From JACKDX01 sp964640175 (lineage in GTDB: Bacteria > Myxococcota_A > Polyangia > Polyangiales > GCA-016699535): a stretch of 64,000 nt of DNA. Location: positions 310,001 through 374,000 of the forward strand of contig CAZXFW010000002.1 in NCBI GenBank assembly GCA_964640175.1, given 5' to 3'. Positions 7,825 to 17,339 of the stretch are shown one piece after another. How positions within the stretch are numbered: position 1 is the stretch's first letter; every line of letters starts with the position of its first letter. A program made the position numbers and the translations under genes. The notes below the pieces were generated by a model. It was given only the letters and a program-made list of their open reading frames with translations, was not told the origin of the DNA and searched no databases.

Positions 7825-10800
7825 ATGACGACTCTTTATCCGCAGCACACACCGTACCCAGAGCTTGAGCTTGGCTTGCAAGAGGGCAAAACAACGTTTG
7901 ATCAAGCACTTAAAAGCATCCAAACCCTCAACCGGACGGATCTGTCTGAACTTCCCTTAGGCGCCGCGACATGGTTATTGAGCCGTTTAGACACGCCTCT
8001 TCTATGGATTGTACCGAACGAAAAATCGGCAGAGCAATGCCGACAAAGCCTGAGATTTTTCACATCAAACTCATCTTCGGCTTCTCGTATACTAAGCTAT
8101 CCTGCGCCTGAGATCACGCCTTTCGTCGATATGCTCTCAAGCCGCACTGCAGCAATGCAAAGGTTAAGTACGTTAAGTGCGCTTGCTTGCAATCTGCCTT
8201 GGCAGCATGTGGTGCTTTCTGCCCAAGCTCTACTGCGCCGAATTCCACCTGCTCACATACTGCAGGAGATGTCTTATACCGTTGTGGCAGAAGGCGAACT
8301 CAACCGTGAAATATTTCTACAGTTACTGAATGACAGCGGTTACAGCCGTGTTCCCGTTGTGGAAGATCCAGGAACTTATAGCGTTCGCGGAACGCTCATT
8401 GACGTTTTCAGCCCTTCTTATCACTACCCCGCCCGCATCGAACTTGATGACTATCTTGTTTTATCTCTCAAACATTTTGATCCCGAAACCCAACGCTCCA
8501 TGGAACCGTTGCACGAACTGCGCGTCCATCCTGCACGGGAAATAATCACAAATCACGACATTTTAGCGAAAGCCTCTCGCTCCATTCGCGAACGTTGCGA
8601 GGCCATTGACCTTCCAACAAGTCAGACGAGACACCTACTGGATCGTATTCAAAGCGGACGGTTTTTTCCTGGAATCGAGGGATTTCTCCCTGCCTACTAC
8701 GATGAACTTCAAAGTGTCTTTGATTATTTACCTGCCAAAAGCCGTGTCGTAATTCTTGATCCCCCTAACGTTTTTAAGGCGCTCAACGAAGAGCTGGATC
8801 ACGCAACCACAGACCACAATGCAAAAACCGAAGATAACCAACCCGTCTATGCCCTAAGCGATGTCTACCTAACTCGTGATACAATTTTAAATTCCATTAA
8901 CAATCAGCCTCACATTGTGATTCATGACATTACCATGAGTGGCAATGACACAGACGCCACTAACTTCCTGACCACGTCTAACAACGTTTTACGCTTAGGA
9001 TGCACAGACCATCGGCTACTTAAAGCCATGCTAAACGCACATCGCGAAACTCGTGGCAAACACGATATGCTCGCGCCAGTCGTCCAGGAAATTACTCGCT
9101 GGCGTAACGAGGGATTCCGCATACTGCTTAGTAGTCGCACCGCAGTACAAGCAGATCGGTTACACCATCTACTTAAAAGCCACCAAGTCGAAACTAAAAC
9201 CAATTACCGAACATCAACGGCTCAGCTGATTCAGCAACTTAAGTCATCTGAAATAGCCCTTTCTGTTGGAGAACTGGCTAACGGCTTCGTATCTGCATCG
9301 GAGGCCTTGGTATGCCTGACAGAAGAGGAAATTTTCGGGTCACGCCGGCACCATCATCCGGTTCGCAAATCTTCCAGACATGCCTTTATCCAAGATTTGC
9401 GCTCGCTATCCGTTGGCGACTATGTAGTGCACCTGGAACATGGCATTGGACAATATATAGGCCTCGAGCGCAAAACATTGCCACTGAGCAAGCTCGACCA
9501 ACTCCGTGGAGTCGTACCTGCAAGCCTTGAAGTGTTGGTTGTCGAGTATGCCGAAGGGGCAAAACTGTTTCTCCCCGTTACACGCTTAAATCAGATTCAG
9601 AAATTCTCGGGCAAAGAAGGTGCCAAACCTAAACTCGATCGGCTAGGGGGACAATCTTTTAGTCGCACCAAATCAAAAGTCCGGCAATCCATACGGCAAT
9701 TGGCAGATCAATTGCTGGCTTTATATGCCCAGCGTGCGGCACGAGAAAAATCACCACTTCCGCCTGCAGATACTGCGTATGAAACATTTGAAGCGTCGTT
9801 TCCCTTTGAAGAAACATCTGACCAAAACCGTGCCATTCACGACGTTTTGCACGACTTGGAAAAATCAACGCCTATGGATCGTGTCATCTGTGGCGATGTA
9901 GGCTTCGGGAAAACAGAAGTTGCTTTGCGAGCTGCTTTTCGTACCGCCATGTCAGGAAGGCAAGTCGCCCTGCTTTGTCCCACGACGGTGCTTGCACAGC
10001 AACATTTCCTTAATTTCAAAGAACGGTTTCAAACCTATCCGACTGAAGTAGCAGTGTTATCTCGATTTGTTCCCAAACCACACCATCCTGAAATTTTAGC
10101 CAAACTCAAAAACGGCCAGTGTGACATTGTTATTGGTACACATCGCATTCTTTCCAGGGACGTTCATTTCAAAAACCTGGGACTCTTAATCGTAGACGAA
10201 GAACAACGGTTTGGAGTCACGCATAAAGAGCGAATTAAGCAGCTTCGCGCGGATGTCGATGTGCTCACGCTTACCGCGACTCCGATCCCTCGCACCTTGC
10301 AAATGGCCATCGGAGGATTGCGAGACTTATCACTAATCACGACTCCACCTGTTGACAGACGAGCAGTAAGAACGTTTGTTACTCAGTGGAATGATCATAT
10401 ACTCCGTGAAGCGCTACATAGAGAGCTGACACGTGGAGGACAAGCCTTTATGGTTTATAACCGCGTTGAAGGTCTTTACGAACGCGCTCAACGGATTCAA
10501 GAACTCGCTCCAGAAGCACGCGTCGCAGTGGCTCATGCACAAATGAAAGAAACTCTTCTTGAGACGATTATGACAGATTTCGTCAATGGCCATTACGATA
10601 TTCTGTGCTCGACCGCTATCGTAGAAAGCGGATTGGACATTCCTCGTGCCAACACCATTATCATTGACGGCGCAGAGCTCCTTGGATTAAGTCAACTGTA
10701 TCAACTCCGTGGTCGTGTTGGACGCTCGAAAGAACGTGCTTACTGCTACCTTGTGGTTCCCCCTCCTTCCAAACTCAGCGATGACGCAAAGGCCCGAATA

Positions 10801-11454
10801 GAAGCATTGGAACGTTTTTCCCATCTTGGAGCAGGATTTCATATTGCATCACTCGACATGGACCAGCGAGGAGCAGGCGATCTTCTGGGTGCAGAACAAA
10901 GCGGCCACATTGCTGCAGTTGGCTTTGATCTTTTCGTTCACATGCTTGAAGAGGCAGTCGCCCAACTTCGTGGTCAGCCCCTAACCTCTAACATCGATCC
11001 TGAACTCACATTGGATATCGAACAACGTCTACCCGATGACTATATTGAGGACATCGGAGTACGCCTGTCGCTATACCAACGCCTTGCCTCTGCCGAGGAT
11101 GAAGATGCTATTACAGATATCGCCAAGGAGATGGAAGAGCGCTTCGGGCCTCTTCCCATGCTGGCACAACAGTGCGTGCGAGTGATGGCGCTCAAGCCTC
11201 GCCTTCGCAAATTACAAGCCCTTGGTCTTGAAGCGAACCAGCGACGTGTCACCCTTCATCTTAGCAAGGATACTCCGCTCGACGCCGTGCGTGTTACCCA
11301 ATTAATAAGCCAAGTTGTAAGCCCTTGGGAAATCACACCCGACATGAAACTAACACGCCGGTTTGACGAAGAAGAAGTCCTGACACGAAATACTCTTGAT
11401 CTGGCTGATGAAGTTCTAAATGAGCTTATCAGTCTCCGCACCCTTCGCGACTAA
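7825..11454 (+). CDS. mfd: transcription-repair coupling factor Mfd
   Basis: The 1209-residue protein has the usual family length. N-terminal UvrB-like domains are followed by the CarD-like RNA-polymerase-interacting domain from about residue 525 (VGDYVVHLEHGIGQYIGLER). The superfamily 2 helicase core has Walker A GDVGFGKTE near residue 690, the DEEQ box (LLIVDEEQRFG), motif III TLTATPIPRT and the RecG-like QLRGRVGRS motif. A TRCF C-terminal domain closes it. Mfd removes RNA polymerase stalled at lesions and recruits UvrA. It lies 45 bases after surA on the same strand and converges with the next gene 5 bases away. Confidence 0.98.
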   Translation: MTTLYPQHTPYPELELGLQEGKTTFDQALKSIQTLNRTDLSELPLGAATWLLSRLDTPLLWIVPNEKSAEQCRQSLRFFTSNSSSASRILSYPAPEITPFVDMLSSRTAAMQRLSTLSALACNLPWQHVVLSAQALLRRIPPAHILQEMSYTVVAEGELNREIFLQLLNDSGYSRVPVVEDPGTYSVRGTLIDVFSPSYHYPARIELDDYLVLSLKHFDPETQRSMEPLHELRVHPAREIITNHDILAKASRSIRERCEAIDLPTSQTRHLLDRIQSGRFFPGIEGFLPAYYDELQSVFDYLPAKSRVVILDPPNVFKALNEELDHATTDHNAKTEDNQPVYALSDVYLTRDTILNSINNQPHIVIHDITMSGNDTDATNFLTTSNNVLRLGCTDHRLLKAMLNAHRETRGKHDMLAPVVQEITRWRNEGFRILLSSRTAVQADRLHHLLKSHQVETKTNYRTSTAQLIQQLKSSEIALSVGELANGFVSASEALVCLTEEEIFGSRRHHHPVRKSSRHAFIQDLRSLSVGDYVVHLEHGIGQYIGLERKTLPLSKLDQLRGVVPASLEVLVVEYAEGAKLFLPVTRLNQIQKFSGKEGAKPKLDRLGGQSFSRTKSKVRQSIRQLADQLLALYAQRAAREKSPLPPADTAYETFEASFPFEETSDQNRAIHDVLHDLEKSTPMDRVICGDVGFGKTEVALRAAFRTAMSGRQVALLCPTTVLAQQHFLNFKERFQTYPTEVAVLSRFVPKPHHPEILAKLKNGQCDIVIGTHRILSRDVHFKNLGLLIVDEEQRFGVTHKERIKQLRADVDVLTLTATPIPRTLQMAIGGLRDLSLITTPPVDRRAVRTFVTQWNDHILREALHRELTRGGQAFMVYNRVEGLYERAQRIQELAPEARVAVAHAQMKETLLETIMTDFVNGHYDILCSTAIVESGLDIPRANTIIIDGAELLGLSQLYQLRGRVGRSKERAYCYLVVPPPSKLSDDAKARIEALERFSHLGAGFHIASLDMDQRGAGDLLGAEQSGHIAAVGFDLFVHMLEEAVAQLRGQPLTSNIDPELTLDIEQRLPDDYIEDIGVRLSLYQRLASAEDEDAITDIAKEMEERFGPLPMLAQQCVRVMALKPRLRKLQALGLEANQRRVTLHLSKDTPLDAVRVTQLISQVVSPWEITPDMKLTRRFDEEEVLTRNTLDLADEVLNELISLRTLRD

Positions 11455-11459
11455 CGATT

Positions 11460-13697
11460 CTATATTGCCTCATTATTGTAAGATAGTTGTGCGCCACGAA
11501 TAAGTGCGCTCATGGCGTGTTGCGTAAAGTCAATCCGGATATCCGATTCAACCAACGAGCGACGGAAGCCTCCCAAAGCCCGCTCCGGCACTTTTACCAG
11601 GTAGCTGTTGTCAGGCCTCAGCTGCTCACGCAACAATGCGCTAAGCCCAAGCTCAATTTGCCGGAATAACCCTGCATCATGGACACCATGATATCGGCCA
11701 AGCTCATACGTGGATATTAACGCTTCTGTAAACCCTGCTGCCGCCCCCGCTTGTGGAACCAAAAGCGCACTAAATCCATAGTGGCCCACAAAATCTCGAT
11801 CCCATTCTCCAGGTTCATACTGAAGTTTTCTGAGAAACGCCGCATAGCCTCGACAAAATTCCAAATAGTGAGGCTCCTTTAGTTCAGGCCAGGCTTCTTG
11901 TGCAGCAATGCATGTCCAGTGGTCCGCACCATATATGAACCACCCCAAAAAAAACCGATATTTGTCTCGTGTCAGAAAATCCAAAGCGCGTTCGGCCGCC
12001 TTTAAATAGATCGGGTTTCTGAATACTTTATAACCAAGCACAAGCGCTAACGCAGCTTCTTCGCTGTAAAACATCGTCTTTCCCAGAGGATCAACGCGCT
12101 GATCCTGAGGGAAAAAAAAGTGACGAAAATCTCCGTCACGTGTTTGCATTGTTAAAATAAACTCCAGCAAGGCATGCGCTTGTTTCTCAAATTGCACATC
12201 ATGAGTGCTGCGTTGGTACTCCAATGCTGCAATGGCGCTTAACGCAGCCGACCCCAACGAAGCCACCCCGTACTCAGGAACACACGCACCCTGAGCCACA
12301 AGGCAGGGTGTATGCACTATGGACATAAGCCAACTAAGCGTGCCGTAAGCTCCCTGACGAAAGCGTTTTTGCTGACTATGCTGGTAAAGTAGAAGAAGGC
12401 TGTACACCGTTCCTGCATGGCGTGCGATGCTGTATCCTGCTGCCGAAGGATATTGATCTTCATACGGTAAATAAACGTAGTGGAACGTATGCTCTGGCGT
12501 AATCTGCCGAAGCACAAATTCTCCTCCCTTGAGCGCTGCCTTACGAAACGCCTCTGCTGAGGGATGAGGACCATGGGAATTTCCCCGACTGAGCAAGTAT
12601 GTGCCTGTACTACTTATCGTCCAGCTTTGTAATCGTATGCGCTCCAGTTGTTCATTTGGCTTTAGCTTCAGTTGACGAAGTGCCCAATCCGAATCAACCC
12701 CAAGACGCAGTTCCGCAATCCCTGGCACAACGGAAGCCACGCCATATACATCTGCACGGATAAAATCATCAGGTAAAATGGCACGCTCAGAATGCGCATG
12801 TGAAACACGCAAGCCGTCAATGCCTGGTCGAAGTGAAAGCGCAAACATTGGCTTAGAAAACGTCCTTATTTGGCGTCGACCCACAATAAAATCAAACTTG
12901 AGAGTAACGTTTTCCTCATGAGGGATGCTGTGGCGGCGAGCACGAATCTTCCGGCTCAGGACGCCCAACGCTTCGCCCAGGGTGTAAGACGTTGCACTGA
13001 ATCGTGCCAACGGCACTCCTTGATGCCACACAGTCAAATACAGTGTTCGTCGGCCAAGAGGAGTAGATCCCAGTTTGCTTGAAAACTTTAGCAATGGTGA
13101 TTCGCCTTGCAATGAAGCGCGAATAAACTCAGCACTCGCCTGACGAGCCCCTCGCGAAAGCCCTGGCTGCGTGGGCATCCTCGCCCCTGCATAAACCCAC
13201 ATCACACTTAAGAGCAGCACGCTAACTGAAACCCACCAAGCCCAACTTGGAGATTGCCTCACTTGAAAATGCTGACGCAGCTCTCTCCTTAAAAGCGCAC
13301 GAAGTTGGAGCGCAGAAAAAATCCCCAAGACTTGAAACACAAGCATCGCAATTCCTAGGCAAGCGATGGCAGTTCCATAGCCAAAATCACCATAGATGCC
13401 TTTCAAATAAGCCCAGGACATGACTAATCCCACCACAACGGCCAACCCCGCAAGCAGCAAGAACCATGACACTGCCATGGCCAAACGCCATGCCCAACGC
13501 CGAGATCTCCAAAGCCCATATCCTGCAGCCATCTGAAGCAACGCAACGACGCCAAGCACTGCATTCACCCATGCAGTCTTCCAAGGGATTATCCAAAGTG
13601 CCACACTAGCCATAATGAAAGCATGGCTTACATTGAGCGCGGCCCAGGTACGCAAGGTGCGATGGACGAATGAATCGACCGATACATTCGAAGCCAT
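11460..13697 (-). CDS. large membrane protein with toroid-like C-terminal domain, function unknown
   Basis: A 745-residue reading from the ATG at 13697, one base after the stop of the upstream sigma-54 activator gene. The first 200 residues contain about four to five hydrophobic helices, with another near residue 150-175 before a mature-looking soluble region. The middle is rich in beta-strand-like sequence (RRTLYLTVWHQGVPLARF). The last 350 residues contain repeated helical hairpins (MFYSEEAALALVLGYKVF, YLKAAERALDFLTRD) resembling an alpha/alpha toroid of the six-hairpin glycosidase type. A carbohydrate-related enzyme is possible, but I recognise no catalytic residues. Tight coupling to the regulator suggests a shared operon. 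Confidence 0.7.
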   Translation of the reverse strand: MASNVSVDSFVHRTLRTWAALNVSHAFIMASVALWIIPWKTAWVNAVLGVVALLQMAAGYGLWRSRRWAWRLAMAVSWFLLLAGLAVVVGLVMSWAYLKGIYGDFGYGTAIACLGIAMLVFQVLGIFSALQLRALLRRELRQHFQVRQSPSWAWWVSVSVLLLSVMWVYAGARMPTQPGLSRGARQASAEFIRASLQGESPLLKFSSKLGSTPLGRRTLYLTVWHQGVPLARFSATSYTLGEALGVLSRKIRARRHSIPHEENVTLKFDFIVGRRQIRTFSKPMFALSLRPGIDGLRVSHAHSERAILPDDFIRADVYGVASVVPGIAELRLGVDSDWALRQLKLKPNEQLERIRLQSWTISSTGTYLLSRGNSHGPHPSAEAFRKAALKGGEFVLRQITPEHTFHYVYLPYEDQYPSAAGYSIARHAGTVYSLLLLYQHSQQKRFRQGAYGTLSWLMSIVHTPCLVAQGACVPEYGVASLGSAALSAIAALEYQRSTHDVQFEKQAHALLEFILTMQTRDGDFRHFFFPQDQRVDPLGKTMFYSEEAALALVLGYKVFRNPIYLKAAERALDFLTRDKYRFFLGWFIYGADHWTCIAAQEAWPELKEPHYLEFCRGYAAFLRKLQYEPGEWDRDFVGHYGFSALLVPQAGAAAGFTEALISTYELGRYHGVHDAGLFRQIELGLSALLREQLRPDNSYLVKVPERALGGFRRSLVESDIRIDFTQHAMSALIRGAQLSYNNEAI

Positions 13698-13698
13698 G

Positions 13699-15198
13699 TT
13701 ATTTACGTCGAAGGTCGGCCGCTTTGATGCCACGTTGCCGTAGTAAGCGCTCAAGCGACTTACGATGCAACCCCGCCTCTTGGGCAGCACGATCAAGGTC
13801 ACCGCTGCATCCTTGAACAAGACGAATCAAGTACTCACGCTCCATCGGAGCAAGCCATCGCTCACGAGCTTCCTTAATCGGTAGCCCATCCCCTAAATCT
13901 TGCGGCAGAGGCGGTGGACTCAAAGCCACACCACGTGGAATTGCCTCTCCAGGGGCAGGAAAAATCGAACCGCGTGAAGAAGGTCGCATACTCCCAGGGC
14001 CTCCTAAAGGACGAACTGTACTGCTCCGTGCGCCAGGAGGAGCTGACAAATCGTTACGCCGAAGCATGTTTCCGGAGGCCAGCGTCGCCGCACGACGAAT
14101 AATGTTCCGAAGCTCCCGAACATTTCCAGACCAAGGACGTTCCGTCAGATAAGCCAGAGCTTCCTCATCGATATCTCGAACCCCGCCCCATTTATCGACG
14201 TTTTCACGTAAAAGCTGTTTGACAAGAAGAGGAATATCTTCACTGCGCTCACGTAGTGCAGGCATCTCAACAATCACTTCTGCCAACCGGTAGTAAATGT
14301 CCTCCCGAAAACGCCCCACCCGAATCATATTGGCCAAATCGCGGTGTGTTGCAGTGATGACCCGAACATTTACTTCCACCGGCTTGCTGGCTCCCAGCCG
14401 CTTGATTTCGCGCCGTTCCAGAACACGTAGCAGTTTCGGCTGCAGATCCATGGGAAGCTCTCCCACCTCATCTAAAAAGATGGTTCCACCATGGGCAAGC
14501 TCAAACGCACCAACTCGCGAACGATCGGCCCCCGTAAACGCACCTCTTTCGTGACCAAAAAGCTCAGACTCCACAAGGTTCGCGCTCATTGCTCCGCAAT
14601 CCACTACAATAAACGGACCCGATGAACGCTTGCTGTGCTCATGAACGGCACGCGCTGCCAATTCTTTGCCCGTACCTGTTTCTCCAATAATCACAACAGA
14701 CAAATCCGTCGGAGCCACCTTGGCTAGTAATCCAAAAATGGCACGCATCTTATGCGATGTCCCATACAGCCCCCCGTAATGATCCTCATCAGGTTCTTGT
14801 ACACGCACCCATTTCTTACGAGGCTCAAACAGAATTTCCGTATAGCCAAGTTGAATTCGAGAGCCGGGTGAAAGAAATGCCTCAAGCACTGGCGTGTCTC
14901 CTACACGCGTCCCGTTGGTCGACCCTAAATCACGAAGCAGATATCGATCGTCACGCACAGTGATCTCGCAATGATGGCGACTGACTGCAGCGTCGGTGAG
15001 CACGAGGTTATTGTTCGACCCTGATCCAATGGTAAGCCGTGGTGCAGCAACTTCAGCTTCTAAGCCCTTGTCTGGCCCCTCAACCACAACCACTCGCTGC
15101 CGGTGTGAGACAAGCACAGGCCCCTTGCCATCATCCCGCACTTGGGTTCCACGAAACGTCCCCGTTTGGAGGGTTTTACGAACTTCAGGCTCGGACAT
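13699..15198 (-). CDS. sigma-54-dependent activator with N-terminal FHA domain
   Basis: The 499-residue protein has an FHA domain at about 35-115 (LTIGSGSNNNLVL, VSRHHCEI, DLGSTNGTRVG) in place of a receiver domain. The sigma-54 AAA+ ATPase domain spans about 140-370, with Walker A GETGTGKEL, the sigma-54-contacting GAFTGA loop and the Walker B region GGTIFLDEVGELP. A Fis-type helix-turn-helix forms the last 45 residues (DRAAQEAGLHRKSLERLL). Such proteins open sigma-54 promoters in response to phospho-threonine binding, so a Ser/Thr kinase is the expected input. The target is unknown. The gspC promoter in this window is sigma-54 type, but a direct link is not shown. Confidence 0.95.
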   Translation of the reverse strand: MSEPEVRKTLQTGTFRGTQVRDDGKGPVLVSHRQRVVVVEGPDKGLEAEVAAPRLTIGSGSNNNLVLTDAAVSRHHCEITVRDDRYLLRDLGSTNGTRVGDTPVLEAFLSPGSRIQLGYTEILFEPRKKWVRVQEPDEDHYGGLYGTSHKMRAIFGLLAKVAPTDLSVVIIGETGTGKELAARAVHEHSKRSSGPFIVVDCGAMSANLVESELFGHERGAFTGADRSRVGAFELAHGGTIFLDEVGELPMDLQPKLLRVLERREIKRLGASKPVEVNVRVITATHRDLANMIRVGRFREDIYYRLAEVIVEMPALRERSEDIPLLVKQLLRENVDKWGGVRDIDEEALAYLTERPWSGNVRELRNIIRRAATLASGNMLRRNDLSAPPGARSSTVRPLGGPGSMRPSSRGSIFPAPGEAIPRGVALSPPPLPQDLGDGLPIKEARERWLAPMEREYLIRLVQGCSGDLDRAAQEAGLHRKSLERLLRQRGIKAADLRRK

Positions 15199-15315
15199 AT
15201 GGTTTATGATTTTAGCACAATTTAGAGAACAAATGACTACTTATACAGTAGAAATTGGCATATTCGCCACTTTTCATTGCATCTGAGCAAAGAGACGTGC
15301 AGAGTGCACCGTATC

Positions 15316-15954
15316 ATGACGCCTGACAAACTCTTGGAACACATCTTTGAGGCCGATCGCTCTGCCGACGCCGCGGAAGTAACGTTGCTTCAAACAACGC
15401 CAGTTCAGCTCATTGAGCTCATCTGCCAAGCAACAACTTCTGCACTTAGCCTCGATGAACCTGTAGAGCGTACACGGCAGCTGCGCAGACTTGCTGATCT
15501 GAGTGCGCAAATTCCAGGTCCCGAAATGATTGATAACCTGATCGCAATCTTAGACAGTGAAGATGCAACCTCTCGACTCAATGCCGGAGAAGCCCTTCTT
15601 GACCTAGCCTATGAACGCTATGCAGAGTTCGCACGGACAGTAAAGCGCCTAGTGGAACAATCCCATCAAGGCCCATCCATGAGTGAGCTTCCGTTTATCG
15701 TCGCCGAAGTAGCTGAGCCCAGTGCAGTGTCACTGATTTCCGCTTTTCTTCAGCTTAACGATGCCGATGCTGTTGCAGCAGCCATTGAAGCCCTGGTCGT
15801 CGTAGGTGACCCTTCAGCCCAATCTTCATTAAAGCCCCTGCTCAACGACTCACGAACCGTCACCTTGCATGATGAGCAAGAAACGCTCACCGTAAGTCTC
15901 GCTGATTTGGCTGCTGAAGCCATAGATGCTTTGTCTACCCCATCCCCTAACTAG
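15316..15954 (+). CDS. HEAT-repeat-like protein
   Basis: A 212-residue acidic protein read from the ATG at 15316 (a TTG at 15277 would add 13 residues). It consists almost entirely of amphipathic helix pairs of HEAT type (LDSEDATSRLNAGEALLDLA, ADAVAAAIEALVVVGD). It has no signal peptide or membrane helix. HEAT proteins are usually protein-binding scaffolds; the partner is unknown. It is divergent from the FHA-sigma-54 activator and lies 25 bases before a methyltransferase. Confidence 0.7.
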   Translation: MTPDKLLEHIFEADRSADAAEVTLLQTTPVQLIELICQATTSALSLDEPVERTRQLRRLADLSAQIPGPEMIDNLIAILDSEDATSRLNAGEALLDLAYERYAEFARTVKRLVEQSHQGPSMSELPFIVAEVAEPSAVSLISAFLQLNDADAVAAAIEALVVVGDPSAQSSLKPLLNDSRTVTLHDEQETLTVSLADLAAEAIDALSTPSPN

Positions 15955-15979
15955 TGTTGCTTCATCAATTGCAATCCGC

Positions 15980-16786
15980 ATGGACCCCAGCACCTATGAA
16001 TCCGTCATCGCTCCCCGTTATACAGGACGGATTGGAAAGTCCTTCGTCGAGAAATTTAACCATGGTGCAAATGAAACAATTTTAGACCTTGCCTGCCGTA
16101 CTGGCAACGTTACGGTAGAACTCCTCCATCGGTTGGGACCCAAAGGTCGTATAATCGCCTTAGACAACGACCCAGAAATGCTTAATCTGGCAAGAACTAA
16201 AGTGCGCCAAGAAGCTGGCAAACGCATCTTCTTTGCAACTTCGACTCCCATAGACCAGTGGCATTTCGAAGATGAAGTTTTTACTTCAGTGATAGGCAAC
16301 TTAGCCTTCGACGAGCTTGTGGATTCGGAAACCACACTCAAAGGCATTCCTCGTGTTTTAACACCTGGCGGACGTTTGCTTATCACACGCCTATTGCGCG
16401 GAAGCTTTCAGGAAGTGCTCGACATGTTCAAAGAAGTGGCCTTCGCGCATCATGAAGAAAAGGTACTGCAACGTATTGCAACCATTCACGAGCGTTATGT
16501 CGAAGAAAAAACTTACGCGGCGTTTTTTGAACACCTTGGATTTGATGAGGTCACTGTTGAGAGCATGGAATTCTCACTGAGTTTTCCTACAGGAAGTGAC
16601 GTTTTTTCTGACCCTCTAGTGCATTATATTGTCTTCAAAGAATGGGAGTGGATCAGTCAAGCCAGTCCTCAACCTGAACAGTTGCTTAGCCAAGTTCAAA
16701 ACACCCTGGAAACCTATTTCGCGGGACAAAGCGTTCCATTGACCCTACGCTATGGCCTGTTGCAAGGTAGACGCGCCGGCAAATGA
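15980..16786 (+). CDS. class I SAM-dependent methyltransferase
   Basis: A 268-residue reading from the ATG at 15980. Motif I is present as ETILDLACRTGNVTVELL, where the usual glycine-rich loop is partly replaced (ACRTGN). It is followed by an acidic SAM-ribose position (IIALDNDPEML) and a motif IV-V region (VIGNLAFDELVDSE, VLTPGGRLLITR). This is the Rossmann fold of UbiE/type-11 methyltransferases. The substrate cannot be read from the sequence. The frame starts 25 bases after the HEAT-like gene, probably as an operon. A structured non-coding region follows. Confidence 0.85.
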   Translation: MDPSTYESVIAPRYTGRIGKSFVEKFNHGANETILDLACRTGNVTVELLHRLGPKGRIIALDNDPEMLNLARTKVRQEAGKRIFFATSTPIDQWHFEDEVFTSVIGNLAFDELVDSETTLKGIPRVLTPGGRLLITRLLRGSFQEVLDMFKEVAFAHHEEKVLQRIATIHERYVEEKTYAAFFEHLGFDEVTVESMEFSLSFPTGSDVFSDPLVHYIVFKEWEWISQASPQPEQLLSQVQNTLETYFAGQSVPLTLRYGLLQGRRAGK

Positions 16787-16794
16787 TGTCAGTT

Positions 16795-16874
16795 GACCCC
16801 AGATATGGGGTCGGGAGAGCCGCGGCATTTCCATACATGCATGAAATATCAGGGGTCGGCGCACTTCAAGCGCC
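16795..16874 (+). other. structured intergenic region with alternative hairpins
   Basis: The gap between the methyltransferase and the DUF5658 gene contains consecutive inverted repeats. They are GACCCC-6-GGGGTC (16795-16812), ATTTC-11-GAAAT (16827-16847) and GGCGC-7-GCGCC (16858-16874). A second GGGGTC at 16852-16857 could also pair with the first GACCCC, so two folds exclude each other. An A/T-rich hairpin with a short T run follows directly. This may be an attenuator, a structured leader or the remains of a small mobile repeat. The inverted repeats are visible; any function is inference. Confidence 0.45.
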
Positions 16875-16900
16875 ACATCAACGGTTAACATTGATGTTTT
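16875..16900 (+). terminator. candidate intrinsic terminator
   Basis: ACATCAA (16875-16881) pairs perfectly with TTGATGT (16891-16897) around a nine-base loop and is followed by TTT. The stem is A/T-rich and the T run short, so it would be weak. It would end methyltransferase transcription or attenuate entry into the next gene. Confidence 0.35.
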
Positions 16901-16970
16901 CATTATCCATAAACTGGCATCTAACTTGCATTTATGTATGTTCATGCACCTCCATGACTTACAAACAGTG

Positions 16971-17285
16971 ATGCATTCACGGTATACATGGTTGTGGCAC
17001 GTGCTGGCGCTGGTGTTGATTTTCAATCTGCTGGACGCCACATTGACTCTCGCAGCAGTACATGTGGGCATTGCTGTTGAAGCAAACCCGTTTATGGCTG
17101 CTATCCTTTCACTTGGATCCGTTCCTTTTGTAATGACAAAGCTCGGTCTCGTATCATTGGGCGTGGCTTTGTTGTGGCGTTTACGACGCAGGCCCATGGC
17201 CACCATCGGCGGCCTTGCCGCACTTAGCGCCTATGCATTTGTAATGGGTTGCCATGTACAAACATTGCGATTGCTTGTTGGCTAA
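16971..17285 (+). CDS. small DUF5658-type membrane protein
   Basis: A 104-residue reading from the ATG at 16971 (an ATG at 16926 would add 15 residues). It has three hydrophobic helices: about 9-30 (VLALVLIFNLLDATLTL), 43-66 and 78-98. The pattern is NLLDATLT, then EANPFMA, then a VMTKLGLVSLGVALLWR helix. It matches the small DUF5658 family of predicted inner-membrane proteins, whose function is unknown. It stands alone between two intergenic regions with hairpins. Confidence 0.7.
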   Translation: MHSRYTWLWHVLALVLIFNLLDATLTLAAVHVGIAVEANPFMAAILSLGSVPFVMTKLGLVSLGVALLWRLRRRPMATIGGLAALSAYAFVMGCHVQTLRLLVG

Positions 17286-17339
17286 ATTGTCCTGAGCAAG
17301 CATATCGCGGTCCTCCAACCAACCCCACTTACCGCCCTA

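Noticed and set aside
16745..17206. A 153-codon minus-strand frame across the DUF5658 gene
   Set aside because: Composition is not protein-like, it overlaps the methyltransferase end and the hairpin cluster, and the plus-strand gene explains the region.
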